Shown here: positions 1-9,800 of the stretch, piece by piece | How the letters are laid out: every line of letters begins with the position of its first letter | Position numbering within the stretch: the first letter of the stretch is position 1 | Assembly (NCBI GenBank): GCA_002748835.1 | Contig: PDTL01000026.1 | Location: 1 to 64,000, forward strand | DNA from: Deltaproteobacteria bacterium | GTDB taxonomy: Bacteria; Desulfobacterota; Desulfobacteria; Desulfobacterales; GCA-2748835 | Direction: 5' to 3' | Length of the DNA stretch: 64,000 nucleotides | Position numbers and translations under genes: made by a program | Notes under the pieces: model-generated | What the model was told of the DNA's origin: nothing | The model's input: the letters and a program-made list of their open reading frames with translations, nothing else | Databases searched by the model: none

Positions 1-264
1 ATAAATATCAACATCACTTCAAAAAGCGATGCATTCATCGAGAGACCCGTTCTCTGCTTCCTTACTTGCTGTCACTATTCAGTTTTCAAAGATCAAATGG
101 GGTTGCAATCTGTTGATTGCGTTTTTGCGAGCCGCTCAGGTTGTTTTCCTCAGCGACTCGGCGAAGATATCCAAGCGCGGCTTATCCGTCAAGCAGTTTT
201 TTCAAAAAAATTGCTTAAAAACCAGAGAAGGAAAAATCTTCTTTTATTTCAGACTTTTTTTATT

Positions 265-933
265 TTATTTTTTAACGGTTGAAAGTCTGGTCCCTTCGGC
301 AGCCTCGTCAAGGTAGGTGCGAAGGGCCTCCAGGCCCAGGCGATTCATCACTCCTGCGGAGCGCTCCCGTTTCTTTGCATGATTCGTGTAAAACGTCATC
401 ACACGCGTCACCCATGCGATGAGGGCGTCATCGGAAAGGTCTTCAGCGATCACATCACCAATACGCGGACGGCCGCCGGCATTGCCGCCAAAGATAAGCG
501 TCCACCCGTTTTTTTTCCCGAAAATTCCCACATCCCGCACGTACCCCTCACAGCAGTTGAATCCGCAGCCGGAGATTCCGATCTTCACCTTGCCGGGAAA
601 CACATGATCGGAAAGCGCCTCGGTGACTTTCTTTGACAGCTCCAGCGAGTTCTGGCGCGCAAATTTACACCCCCATGTTCCGGGACAGGACTGTACGGAA
701 TGGGCGCCTTTTTTTACACCCAGCGGCTGGGGCAGGCTCCCGCCCAGTTCGGTTATGGCGGCTTTTGCATCTGCGGCATCGATGCCGTAGAGCTTCAGCC
801 GCTGGGCTGCTGTGATTTTGATGGTTTCCACATGGTATTTTTTCGCAATGGCCGCGACTGCTTCCAGTCGTTCGGGTGTGGTCATGCCCAATGGTGAGCC
901 AGGTACCACCAGACTGACTTTCGAATCCTTCAT
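265..933 (-). CDS. small nitrite/sulfite reductase-like siroheme [4Fe-4S] protein
   Basis: 222 aa; siroheme/Fe-S cysteine motifs CPGTWGC (C-x5-C) and CGFNC (C-x3-C) followed by YVRDVGIFG; size fits low-molecular-weight sulfite reductase-like proteins. Confidence 0.8.
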   Translation of the reverse strand: MKDSKVSLVVPGSPLGMTTPERLEAVAAIAKKYHVETIKITAAQRLKLYGIDAADAKAAITELGGSLPQPLGVKKGAHSVQSCPGTWGCKFARQNSLELSKKVTEALSDHVFPGKVKIGISGCGFNCCEGYVRDVGIFGKKNGWTLIFGGNAGGRPRIGDVIAEDLSDDALIAWVTRVMTFYTNHAKKRERSAGVMNRLGLEALRTYLDEAAEGTRLSTVKK

Positions 934-1127
934 GGTTTCTCCTGTATGTGTATAAATCGGTTGTTAACGTGTATCAACAGTGAAACGATCACATACGAAA
1001 TTTGAAACGATTTTTCAATACGCCAAAACCCTGGAAGGTCAAAATGCGGATTTCCGACTTGACAACAGAACCCATGCGCTTATTAAATGATCACACCACC
1101 GATAAACCAGAACGCGCAGGTGAATAT

Positions 1128-2201
1128 ATGTCAACTGATCTGATTTTTCTTGCCGGCCCCAGGGCCTTTGAAAAAATAGGCGACAGGGGATTGTCGCCGG
1201 ATGATGTGGATGTGGTGGTCGGCGCTTCCGGTGCCGCCAAGTGGTTGGTTCTGCATGGCCTTGAATCCGCAATATTCGGCACCTGGTTTACGGGTAGACA
1301 GAAACCGCTTCACCTGTTCGGGACGTCCATCGGCGCGTGGAAATCTGCGGCGGCAGCCCGCCAGGATCCGGTCCAGGCCTTTGATGACCTGGCCCATGCG
1401 TACATTCACCAGTATTATGAAGGGAAAATCACGCCGGCTCAGGTCTCGCGGGAAGGCAACCGGATATTAAACAGCTTTCTCCAGTTAGAGCAAATAGACG
1501 AAGTGTTGAACCACCCGTATTGCCGTTTGCATCTGTCTGCCGTGCGGTGCCGTGGACTGATGGCGTCTGACCTTAAACTGCCGCTGCTTGGCGGGTTGAT
1601 GCAAGCCTGGGCCATCAATCAGGTCTCCCGGCGTCTGTATCAAACCCAATGCTGCCCCACACTCTTTTTTGATCCCCGGACACCGCCTCCCTTTTCCAGA
1701 GATGACGAGTTTGTCGGCGGCAAAGCGGCCCTGAACAGGGAAAACCTCAGACAGGCACTACTGGCCAGCGGCTCCATTCCGTTTATCATGGAAGGTGTCC
1801 GTAATATTCCCGGTGCGCCGGACGGCACCTACCGCGACGGCGGCCTGTATCACTATCACCCGGCATTTGATTTTCTAGGCGGCCAGGACGGGATCGCCCT
1901 CTATCCCCACTTTTACCCGGATGTCACTCTGGGGTGGTTTGACAAGAACCGGAAAAGCCGCATGGCAGACGGAAGGATCCTCGCTGACACGCTCCTGATT
2001 GCCCCGTCTCCTGCCTTTGTCGAAACCCTCCCCTTGGGCCGTATTCCAGACCGTCGGGACTTTACCCGCATGGCTGGACGCGATAAAGAGCGGGTTGCCT
2101 TTTGGGAGCAGACCGTTGCCATGAGCAAACAGCTGGGAGATCAGTTTCTTGAGGCAGCTGCATCCGGAAAAATTCGAGATCAGATGCAGCGGATTCCCTG
2201 A
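1128..2201 (+). CDS. patatin-like phospholipase family protein
   Basis: ORF 1002..2201; probable start at ATG 1128 (MSTDLIFLAGPRAFEKI); GTSIGAWK fits G-x-S-x-G; late DGG motif (YRDGGLYHYH). Confidence 0.6.
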   Translation: MSTDLIFLAGPRAFEKIGDRGLSPDDVDVVVGASGAAKWLVLHGLESAIFGTWFTGRQKPLHLFGTSIGAWKSAAAARQDPVQAFDDLAHAYIHQYYEGKITPAQVSREGNRILNSFLQLEQIDEVLNHPYCRLHLSAVRCRGLMASDLKLPLLGGLMQAWAINQVSRRLYQTQCCPTLFFDPRTPPPFSRDDEFVGGKAALNRENLRQALLASGSIPFIMEGVRNIPGAPDGTYRDGGLYHYHPAFDFLGGQDGIALYPHFYPDVTLGWFDKNRKSRMADGRILADTLLIAPSPAFVETLPLGRIPDRRDFTRMAGRDKERVAFWEQTVAMSKQLGDQFLEAAASGKIRDQMQRIP

Positions 2202-2234
2202 TTTATTTTTACCGATCCGGTGCGACCGGCGTTA

Positions 2235-2330
2235 TTCAGGCAATCGGACAACCCGTACCGGAACCCGGGTGTGCTTGATCATCGTTTCGGCCACATTGCT
2301 GTTCGTTTGATTTTCAAGCGTGCATGCGGT
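2235..2330 (-). pseudogene. possible C-terminal remnant of a universal stress protein (UspA family) gene
   Basis: minus-strand translation ...TNSNVAETMIKHTRVPVRVVRLPE* resembles the UspA C-terminus (GS/N-x-AE-x-hTxxPVxVVR); no upstream Usp body. Confidence 0.4.
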
Positions 2331-2533
2331 ATCATTATAGTTGACAAGGTGCCTTTCTTGACTTGTTTTTTGGGGGGTTGAACATCGCTTATCAGAATAG
2401 GGTTTTTTGTCCATTAATACTTTATTTTCAAATGATTAAAAATTAATCAATGCGTCAAATTAACTCCGAAAGTTGAGATGGTAATTTATCAATTTAACCC
2501 GATTCAGATCAGGCTAGAGGGAGCCCTTGTTGC

Positions 2534-3301
2534 ATGGATGAATGGATACGCCGCATTCGAAAGCACGCTCGGGATATTGCCGCCACCCTGCCTGCGGCGG
2601 ATTTTTATCAGGATCATCCGGGTGCAGTGACTCGGTCCCGCTGTTTTTTTGATGGCAGCCCGCTTGTTCAGGGCCTTGCCGAGACCATCACCGGCCCCAT
2701 GGAGTACAACATGGGTCATGGCATGGATCATGTCAAGAAAGTGGCATGGGATGCCGGGGCTCTGATCGTCATTGAAGGGGAAAAAGCCGGTTTTTCGGAT
2801 GCAGTCATCGAACGGTGCCTGTTTCTTGTCCAGTGTGCGGGGCTGCTTCATGACATCAAACGGAAACACCAGCAGCACGCGATCAAAGGTGCAAAAGCGG
2901 CACCGGGGTTTCTTGAAGGACTGGCCATCACCTCCCAGGAGATGGACGATATCTGCCTTGCCATCCGGAACCATGAAGCGTTCCAGGAGCCGACAGCAGC
3001 CGGCACCCGCTTTGGCGCCTTGCTGTCAGACTGCCTGTATGATGCGGATAAGTTCCGCTGGGGGCCTGACAACTTTACCCATACCCTCTGGGATATGATC
3101 GCGTTTTCGGGTATTTCCGTATCGGAATTTATCACGCATTACCCCCGGGGTATGGCGTCCCTGGACCAGATTAAGTCAAGCTTCAGAAGCACCACCGGTA
3201 AACACTACGGCCCCCAGTTCATCGACCTCGGCATCCAGATCGGCAAGGCGCTGATGGGCATTATCCGAACCGAATTCGATCTGGGTTTGTATGCGCATTG
3301 A
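2534..3301 (+). CDS. HD-domain phosphohydrolase family protein
   Basis: 255 aa with GHGMDHVKKV ... GLLHDIKR ... IRNHE, typical HD-domain metal ligands. Confidence 0.7.
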   Translation: MDEWIRRIRKHARDIAATLPAADFYQDHPGAVTRSRCFFDGSPLVQGLAETITGPMEYNMGHGMDHVKKVAWDAGALIVIEGEKAGFSDAVIERCLFLVQCAGLLHDIKRKHQQHAIKGAKAAPGFLEGLAITSQEMDDICLAIRNHEAFQEPTAAGTRFGALLSDCLYDADKFRWGPDNFTHTLWDMIAFSGISVSEFITHYPRGMASLDQIKSSFRSTTGKHYGPQFIDLGIQIGKALMGIIRTEFDLGLYAH

Positions 3302-3304
3302 AGG

Positions 3305-4177
3305 GTGCTAAAGGCATCATCAATCATGGATCACGAACTTGACCCAACCATTCCCGGCAGCGTGTACCTTTGCCAGGGAACAACTTACGCCTGCGGTGCC
3401 TGCTGCGGTCTTTACAATGTACCCGATCCCTCAAAGGCCTATCTTTCGTCCCTGCTCACCGTCCGGACACGGCGATTCCGGGACCTGGATCGGCCCCTCA
3501 CCCTGGAAAGCCTGGATCGGTTCCGCCTGGAAACTGAAACAGCTGAAAACCAGGACCGCCCCTACGATGAATTTCATCACTGTCCGTATATCGGTTTCAT
3601 CCGGTTTCCCGAAGACCCGTGTGAGATGGAGCGGGTGGGATGCCTGCTCCATCCTTTAGGAGACGGCAATGACGGCATTGACTGGCGGGGGCTCAGCGAT
3701 TATGGGGGCATGGCCTGCCGGACTTACTTCTGCCCCACCTGCGACGGGCTGCCTGCGCGGTACAAACAGCTCATGCGCATGGCTGCTGATGACTGGTATC
3801 TGTATGGATTGATGACAACAGAAACAAAAATGGCGGACGCGTTTTTCAGTCAGGTGGAAGCGCAGCTTGGACGGGAACTGACGCCAGACGCCTGTTCCGC
3901 AGAAGGGATTAACGCCATCCGCCGGTTCTTCCGGCTCAAAACCGAGTGGCCCTGGCGGGCCCCGTCAGACCGCCGGATCGGCAATTATTTTTTCAACGAC
4001 AATCTTTATCCGCTGCCCGAACCCAGACTGGCCGAACCTATCAGCGATAGGCATCTTTTCACCCTGATAAAAACCTTAAGGTCCGTATTTACATCGGCAC
4101 CGGATCAGGACAACGCGGTAAAAGCGCTCGAAGCAGCCGTCCGGGCTGTTGCCAATGGATTTATTGACAGCCACTAA
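3305..4177 (+). CDS. cysteine-rich protein, YkgJ-like cysteine cluster
   Basis: 290 aa; C-x8-C-x2-CC near the N-terminus and later CRTYFCPTC; directly downstream of the HD gene. Confidence 0.45.
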   Translation: MLKASSIMDHELDPTIPGSVYLCQGTTYACGACCGLYNVPDPSKAYLSSLLTVRTRRFRDLDRPLTLESLDRFRLETETAENQDRPYDEFHHCPYIGFIRFPEDPCEMERVGCLLHPLGDGNDGIDWRGLSDYGGMACRTYFCPTCDGLPARYKQLMRMAADDWYLYGLMTTETKMADAFFSQVEAQLGRELTPDACSAEGINAIRRFFRLKTEWPWRAPSDRRIGNYFFNDNLYPLPEPRLAEPISDRHLFTLIKTLRSVFTSAPDQDNAVKALEAAVRAVANGFIDSH

Positions 4178-4230
4178 TGGCCGGCTAGGTGTTCGAATAA
4201 ACGGTTAAACGCCATCGGCGGGGAATGGGG

Positions 4231-4494
4231 TCACACCCGCTTGGCACTGAGAATCGGGGTGTTGAAGACAAGCGCTGACGTCTCTTCGTCCCGCTGGATA
4301 TCCAGCTCAAAGGCAGATCGGTCAATTTCAAAGTATTTTGAAATCACCTCAATGATATCCGTCTGCAAATCCTCAAGAATTGTATCAGACACTTCAAGTT
4401 TATCGTATACCAGCGCAAACTTGAGCCGCTTTTTGGCTTCCTGGCTGCTGGGCGGCGTTTTTCCAAAGACTTTATGTATGATTCCGTTGAGCAT
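4231..4494 (-). CDS. minE: cell division topological specificity factor MinE
   Basis: 87 aa; AKKRLKFALVYDKLE...LQTDIIEVISKYFEID; next to minD/minC. Confidence 0.93.
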   Translation of the reverse strand: MLNGIIHKVFGKTPPSSQEAKKRLKFALVYDKLEVSDTILEDLQTDIIEVISKYFEIDRSAFELDIQRDEETSALVFNTPILSAKRV

Positions 4495-4503
4495 GGGTCC
4501 CCT

Positions 4504-5304
4504 TTATTTTGAAAGGCCCAGACGCTGACCCAGTTTGGACCATAATCCTTTTTGTGTTTTCGGAACCTGAACCGGCAGGTCCGGCTGACCGTTCAACCGG
4601 AGGGCAATCCGCCGAAACGCCTGCCCGGCATCGGAATCACGGTTCATGACCAGCGGCATTCCCGTATTGGTGCTTACCACGACCTGATCGTCCATGGGAA
4701 CCAGTCCTACCAGATCCACGGAAAGCACATCCATCACGTCTTCATGACTGAGCATGTCGCCCTTTTCCACCATTTCCGGTATGATCCGGTTGACCACCAG
4801 CTTGGGGGAAATGGAACGGGCATAGAGCAGCCCGATAATCCGGTCCGCATCCCGGACAGCGGAAACTTCCGGTGTACACACCACCACCGCTTCGTCGGCT
4901 GCTGCTACGGCGTTTTCAAATCCCTGTTCAATACCTGCCGGGCAGTCCATAAGGATCACATCGAATTCCTTGCGGAGTTTTTTACTGAAGCGGACCATTT
5001 CCTCCGGATTCAGGACGTTTTTGTTGTCGCTCTGGGATGCCGGGATCAGAAACAGGTTGTCGATGCGCCGATCCTTGATGGCGGCTTGCCGGATCTTGCA
5101 CTTTCCCTTTACCGCATCGACCACATTGAAAACGATCCGGTTTTCGAGGCCCATAACAACATCCAGGTTTCGGAGGCCGATATCCATGTCCACCACAGCG
5201 ACACGACTCCCGTCCATCGCTAGCGCTGCACCGATGGAAGCCGTGGCTGTTGTTTTGCCAACGCCGCCCTTGCCTGACGTGATGACAATAATTTTCCCTT
5301 CCAC
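4504..5304 (-). CDS. minD: septum site-determining ATPase MinD
   Basis: VEGKIIVITSGKGGVGKTTATASIG deviant Walker A; ORF extends to 5505 (overlapping minC) but the GTG at 5304, preceded by GAGGTGG, gives a canonical MinD start; ATG at 5367 is an alternative. Confidence 0.92.
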   Translation of the reverse strand: MEGKIIVITSGKGGVGKTTATASIGAALAMDGSRVAVVDMDIGLRNLDVVMGLENRIVFNVVDAVKGKCKIRQAAIKDRRIDNLFLIPASQSDNKNVLNPEEMVRFSKKLRKEFDVILMDCPAGIEQGFENAVAAADEAVVVCTPEVSAVRDADRIIGLLYARSISPKLVVNRIIPEMVEKGDMLSHEDVMDVLSVDLVGLVPMDDQVVVSTNTGMPLVMNRDSDAGQAFRRIALRLNGQPDLPVQVPKTQKGLWSKLGQRLGLSK

Positions 5305-5464
5305 ATCCACCTCGTTCTTAATTGGTTTTATATGAAAGAACGAAATTAACCGATTCGTTTCTTTCATAAGTTGTTGTGGGCAAACCTCGGCGAAAACCCA
5401 GGTCAGCCCATGGCCGTTATTGCCGCCGTACCGGCGCGAAGATGCTGCTCCGGCTCGGTTTTCG

Positions 5465-6166
5465 CTATCGCACTTCCGGCCACGGAATGCGGCCGAACGG
5501 GTCACTGTTTAAGTAATCGTCCACCACAATACCATCTTCTGACACCCTTGCAACTTCAGCCCGGCCTTTTTTCTTTGGCCGCACACCTGCGGCCAGAATA
5601 TCTCCAATCTGGATCTGGGTAGGCCTGAAGTCAAGCGCCAGAACAATGGCTCCCGTGTCGCCCATGCACCCGGCATGGACCATACCGGCCAGTTTTCCCA
5701 TTACAAGGACGTCGCCGCCGGCAATCACTTCCGCACCCGGATTCACATCTCCCAGAATAACCAGATGCTTTCGGGTGCTCACCTTCTGGCCCGAGCGCAC
5801 CCGGCCGTAAAGCATCAGCACATCACTTTTTCGGTAATCCCAGGATTGGTCCACATCCCGCCGCCGTTTCTCTTCAACCGCTGCAGACCGCGGGCGACCC
5901 GGCCCCGTGACCTGGCCCACATCGTATTCGGATTTCAAAAAACGGCTCAGGGCCTCGATCAGGTATTCATACCCTTCAGTGCCACCAGGATCAATCACCA
6001 CCTTTGCATTGATTGTGAGATGCCTGAGCCGGTCAAAAATTTTACGGATCTCTGCTTCGAGCACGTCACGCGATTGTGTCGGATCCACGGTCAAGCGAAA
6101 TCCCTCACCGACCCCTTTTAATTTTACAGGACCGGCAGTTGACTGGCTAAAATCATCCATACACAC
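5465..6166 (-). CDS. minC: septum site-determining protein MinC
   Basis: 233 aa; C-terminal GQKVSTRKHLVILGDVNPGAEVIAGGDVLVMGKLAGMVHAG typical of MinC; upstream of minD. Confidence 0.92.
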   Translation of the reverse strand: MCMDDFSQSTAGPVKLKGVGEGFRLTVDPTQSRDVLEAEIRKIFDRLRHLTINAKVVIDPGGTEGYEYLIEALSRFLKSEYDVGQVTGPGRPRSAAVEEKRRRDVDQSWDYRKSDVLMLYGRVRSGQKVSTRKHLVILGDVNPGAEVIAGGDVLVMGKLAGMVHAGCMGDTGAIVLALDFRPTQIQIGDILAAGVRPKKKGRAEVARVSEDGIVVDDYLNSDPFGRIPWPEVR

Positions 6167-6364
6167 AAACTCGCTTCAATTCTATATCTGCTGTGATGCC
6201 CGTTGGAAATAGGGGTGGAAATGAACACGTTATCAATATTGGAAGGACTATAGTGAAAACAGACTTGGGTGTCAAGCCAGAAACAACCACAAGATATATG
6301 GAAAAGAAGGTTGCAGGAGCGGTGTTACCCGCCCGTTAACAGGGTATACGGCACCCTGGAACCC

Positions 6365-7666
6365 TTATCTTGTTTCCGCGCTTCGGTCCTGCAGTTGGGC
6401 CTCACGGCCATGCTGTTTGACGTCTGCCGCATACCAGTCAAGTCCCTGCTGCCGGCACCGGTCACAGGCAAACCGCGGGATGTGGGTGCCCACCACATGC
6501 CCGCCCCAGGAGGATGACGAGTCGATCCGCAAGGCACCCGCACAATCATTACAAATGGTCAGCCGTTCCTGCTGGGTCTCTGAGATGCCGTCCGTATCGT
6601 AATAGATCTGCCGTCGGCGTTCAGCCAGTGTCTGATGTCCCTGAAGCTTTTCCCGGTATTCATCCCGCCGATCCCAGATGCCCTGCACGGTTGCCATCAC
6701 CTCGGCAATGTGCCGTGTGACGGATGCGGACTGTTTCAGTTTCTCCGGACGATAGTCCGGTTCTTTCACATGGGAAAAATCAAGCCCGGCCATGGCCAGG
6801 ATAATACCCGCATTCACGTAGGGAAGAGCCCCTTCGATGGAATATCCGCCCTCGAGCACTGCGATATCCGGCTTAAGCAGGGCGTTCAGCCGTGCATACC
6901 CCTGGGCGGAAAAATGCATATTGGTCAAGGGATCTGTATAGTGATTGTCCTGGCCTGCGGAGTTGATGATCAGGTCCGGCTGGAATTCATCGAGAATCGG
7001 CAGCACCAGCCCGTCAATGACATCCAGATAGCCTTCGGTGCCCGTCTGGGGGGGCAGGGGGATGTTCAGCGTGGTGCCGGCCGCATTGGGGCCGCCTAAC
7101 TCGTTGGGAAACCCGGAACCCGGGTACAGGGTCCGGCCGTCCTGGTGCAGAGAGATAAACAGCGTATCCGGGTCATGCCAGTAGATATCCTGGGTGCCGT
7201 CACCGTGATGGCAGTCCGTATCCACAATGGCCACACGCCGGATGCCGTACTGCGCACGCAGGTATTCGATCATGATGGCTTCGATGTTGATGTTACAGAA
7301 GCCTCGTCCCCCGTGCACCACCCGCATGGCATGATGACCCGGCGGGCGCACCAGGGCAAACCCGCAGTCAATGGTTTTGTCCATCACCGCTTTTCCAATG
7401 GTTTTCGCCCCGCCCGCGCTGATGAAGTGGGATTCGGTGGTCACGGCCCTGACATCGGGCACACAGAAATGGATCCGACGCACATCCGCTTCCGTGACCA
7501 GATCTGGTTTGAACTCGGTGATGCCGGGGATATCCAGAATCCCTTCCTCAAAGACCTGGTCTCGTGTATACAGCAGCCGCTCTTCCCGTTCCGGATGTGT
7601 TGGGTCGATGGCCCAGTCAAATGCCGGGAAAAAAACCAGTCCCATATTGCGTTTTGCACGTATCAT
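6365..7666 (-). CDS. histone deacetylase family protein with C-terminal CxxC...CxxC extension
   Basis: FALVRPPGHHAMR, VDTDCHHGDGTQDIYW, NSAGQDNHYTDPL typical of the HDAC/AcuC/acetylpolyamine amidohydrolase superfamily; C-terminal CNDC...CDRC. Confidence 0.88.
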   Translation of the reverse strand: MIRAKRNMGLVFFPAFDWAIDPTHPEREERLLYTRDQVFEEGILDIPGITEFKPDLVTEADVRRIHFCVPDVRAVTTESHFISAGGAKTIGKAVMDKTIDCGFALVRPPGHHAMRVVHGGRGFCNINIEAIMIEYLRAQYGIRRVAIVDTDCHHGDGTQDIYWHDPDTLFISLHQDGRTLYPGSGFPNELGGPNAAGTTLNIPLPPQTGTEGYLDVIDGLVLPILDEFQPDLIINSAGQDNHYTDPLTNMHFSAQGYARLNALLKPDIAVLEGGYSIEGALPYVNAGIILAMAGLDFSHVKEPDYRPEKLKQSASVTRHIAEVMATVQGIWDRRDEYREKLQGHQTLAERRRQIYYDTDGISETQQERLTICNDCAGALRIDSSSSWGGHVVGTHIPRFACDRCRQQGLDWYAADVKQHGREAQLQDRSAETR

Positions 7667-7731
7667 AGCCGTTTCTCCTTTGCCGGTTCCCTGCTGTCAC
7701 ACTCAGATCGGGTACCGGAAGCGGCACGGTT

Positions 7732-9408
7732 TCAGTGTCCGCCGGTCAGGTTTTCATATCCGTTGATCAGCCCGGGTTTCACCTGCACCTTTACCCGAAT
7801 ATTTTTCCCGCTCGTTCGGAATCCCCGGACCATGTTGAAGCTGGTTTCCTCAAGCAGATCGACATCAATATCCCCATCGTCCGCACCGCTCTGCGCCGCC
7901 TTTTCCATGAGTAGCCGGCCCGCCTGGGCTTTGGCATCTTCCATGGTGTAGTTTTTCGCCACCGTTTCTTCCAGATCGGCTTCAGGGATCACCACGCGGC
8001 CATACTCGGTATCGGCAAACAAACTCACCTCACAGGTGGTCCGGGCAAGACCCGCGCCTATGGCATTGGCCACATCCCATTCCGGTACAGCCGCTGCCGG
8101 AAGGCCGCAGGCCGCTTCAAGACCGGGTGCAAACAGCCGGGCCGGCGCCCCCAGCACCACGATGGATTCTGGTGAGACCTGGTATCCTTCGATCATTTCA
8201 TGAATCGTATAGACCGGCCGGCAGTTGATGGCATCGACCATGGCAGCCACATGCGACCCAATGGCCGTACAGGTGGCTGAAAATACCCGGTCTGCCGCCT
8301 CGGCAAGATCACAGCCCATCGCTGCGGCCAGTGTTTCCATCCCTGCGGTGGCCGCGCTCAGGTCGCCTTCTGCCAGATCCCCGCGGACCCGCAGGGCATC
8401 GGTTGGTGTGGGATGGTCGCCGCCAAAGGTCATGGCCGGCCCCAGACGATCCGGCCCGATGGTCAGGTTCCCTCCATCCCACCGGACAGCGCTGTCTCCG
8501 CCAATACCCACGGACACCGTGCGCAGGGCCCGGATCAGGGTCTGGTTACCGCTGATTTCAATGCCCAGGGGTTCGAGCACTGGCACGCCGTCGATCAGAA
8601 TGGCCATATCTGTCGTGGTCCCGCCGATGTCAAGGACCACCACATCTCCTGTTGCCGGGGCAAATGCCAAGGCGCCCATGACGCTGGCCGCAGGCCCGGA
8701 AAGGATGGTCTGCGCCGGATAGGCCAAGGATGCGTCAAGTCCCATGGTTCCCCCATCCGCTTTCAGAATATGAATGGGGACAGACAGGCCGAGTGTATTC
8801 AGTGACGCCGCAACGGCCTTGAAAAAATCCGTGTGAAGGGCATGCACCGATGCGTTCAGCCAGGTGGTGGCGATCCGCCGGGGAAAGTTCAGATTTCCGG
8901 AGACCTGATGCCCCATGAACACATTCTGGAAATCCGGTTTCAGCCATTCGGCGATTTTGATTTCATGGGCCGGGTTCCGCGAGGAGAATTTACCCACCAC
9001 CCCCACATGCTGAATCCCTTCGGCCTTCATGGTCGCCGCTGCCTGTCTGATCTCCGCTTCATTCACCCCGGTCATGGCCCGGCCCCGGTGATCCACAGAG
9101 CCGCTTACCGGGTAATAGTGATGGCCGGTTCGAAACCATTCTGGGGGAAGACCCGGTCCAGCAGATACGATCATCCCCACCGGCGGCACCTTGTTTTGAA
9201 CCACCGCATTGGTGGTGAGTGTGGTGCTGAGCACCACCCGTTTCACCTGTGAGGGATCTATCTGTGCCAGCATCTGCTTCAGCCCGGTGAAGACTGTGGT
9301 ATACAGATCCGACGCATCCGTGGGAACCTTGACTTTACCCATCGGCGCGCCGGCCGACAAGGCCACCACATCTGTGTGGGTACCGCCTACATCAAGTCCG
9401 ATTATCAT
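7732..9408 (-). CDS. hydantoinase/oxoprolinase family protein
   Basis: 558 aa; MIIGLDVGGTHTDVVAL, VLDIGGTTTDMAIL, VSVGIGGDSAVRW typical of the hydantoinase A/oxoprolinase family. Confidence 0.85.
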   Translation of the reverse strand: MIIGLDVGGTHTDVVALSAGAPMGKVKVPTDASDLYTTVFTGLKQMLAQIDPSQVKRVVLSTTLTTNAVVQNKVPPVGMIVSAGPGLPPEWFRTGHHYYPVSGSVDHRGRAMTGVNEAEIRQAAATMKAEGIQHVGVVGKFSSRNPAHEIKIAEWLKPDFQNVFMGHQVSGNLNFPRRIATTWLNASVHALHTDFFKAVAASLNTLGLSVPIHILKADGGTMGLDASLAYPAQTILSGPAASVMGALAFAPATGDVVVLDIGGTTTDMAILIDGVPVLEPLGIEISGNQTLIRALRTVSVGIGGDSAVRWDGGNLTIGPDRLGPAMTFGGDHPTPTDALRVRGDLAEGDLSAATAGMETLAAAMGCDLAEAADRVFSATCTAIGSHVAAMVDAINCRPVYTIHEMIEGYQVSPESIVVLGAPARLFAPGLEAACGLPAAAVPEWDVANAIGAGLARTTCEVSLFADTEYGRVVIPEADLEETVAKNYTMEDAKAQAGRLLMEKAAQSGADDGDIDVDLLEETSFNMVRGFRTSGKNIRVKVQVKPGLINGYENLTGGH

Positions 9409-9749
9409 GGCATGTTTCCTGATTCGTTTTTACGGGACATTGGCGTTCCGGCACCGTCGGCAGGGGTACGACTGCCAGGGGTGACCGTTTCAGGCGTGCG
9501 TCAGTCCAGGGCGGACCGCTCGACGTCCACCGGACGTCTGCACACGTTCACTCTGTCATGACGGCGCAATGATTCACGCTAACCAAATTGTCTTCACTTG
9601 TCAATCTGGCGCTGGTTTCCAAAAACACCGCCCCCAAGGTAACTGAGCCCGTTAAAAGAGACCGTCCCAAATTGAACAGAAATGATATGATAAGGGTTCT
9701 GCATAACTGCAACTGGAATCAGCGCCTTGAGCAGAGACGGAGAGGCAAA

Positions 9750-9781
9750 AACCTGGGGGTGCAGGGGGATCATCCCCCTGC
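9750..9781 (-). terminator. putative intrinsic terminator downstream of typA
   Basis: perfect inverted repeat GCAGGGGGAT-c-ATCCCCCTGC (9761-9781); on the minus strand followed by ...CAGGTTTTT. Confidence 0.6.
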
Positions 9782-9800
9782 CCGCCGGAGGCAACTGGTT

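Noticed and set aside
5305-5505. N-terminal extension of the MinD ORF into minC
   Set aside because: canonical MinD begins at (M/V)EGKIIVITSGKGGVGKTT; the upstream part overlaps minC and lacks MinD character
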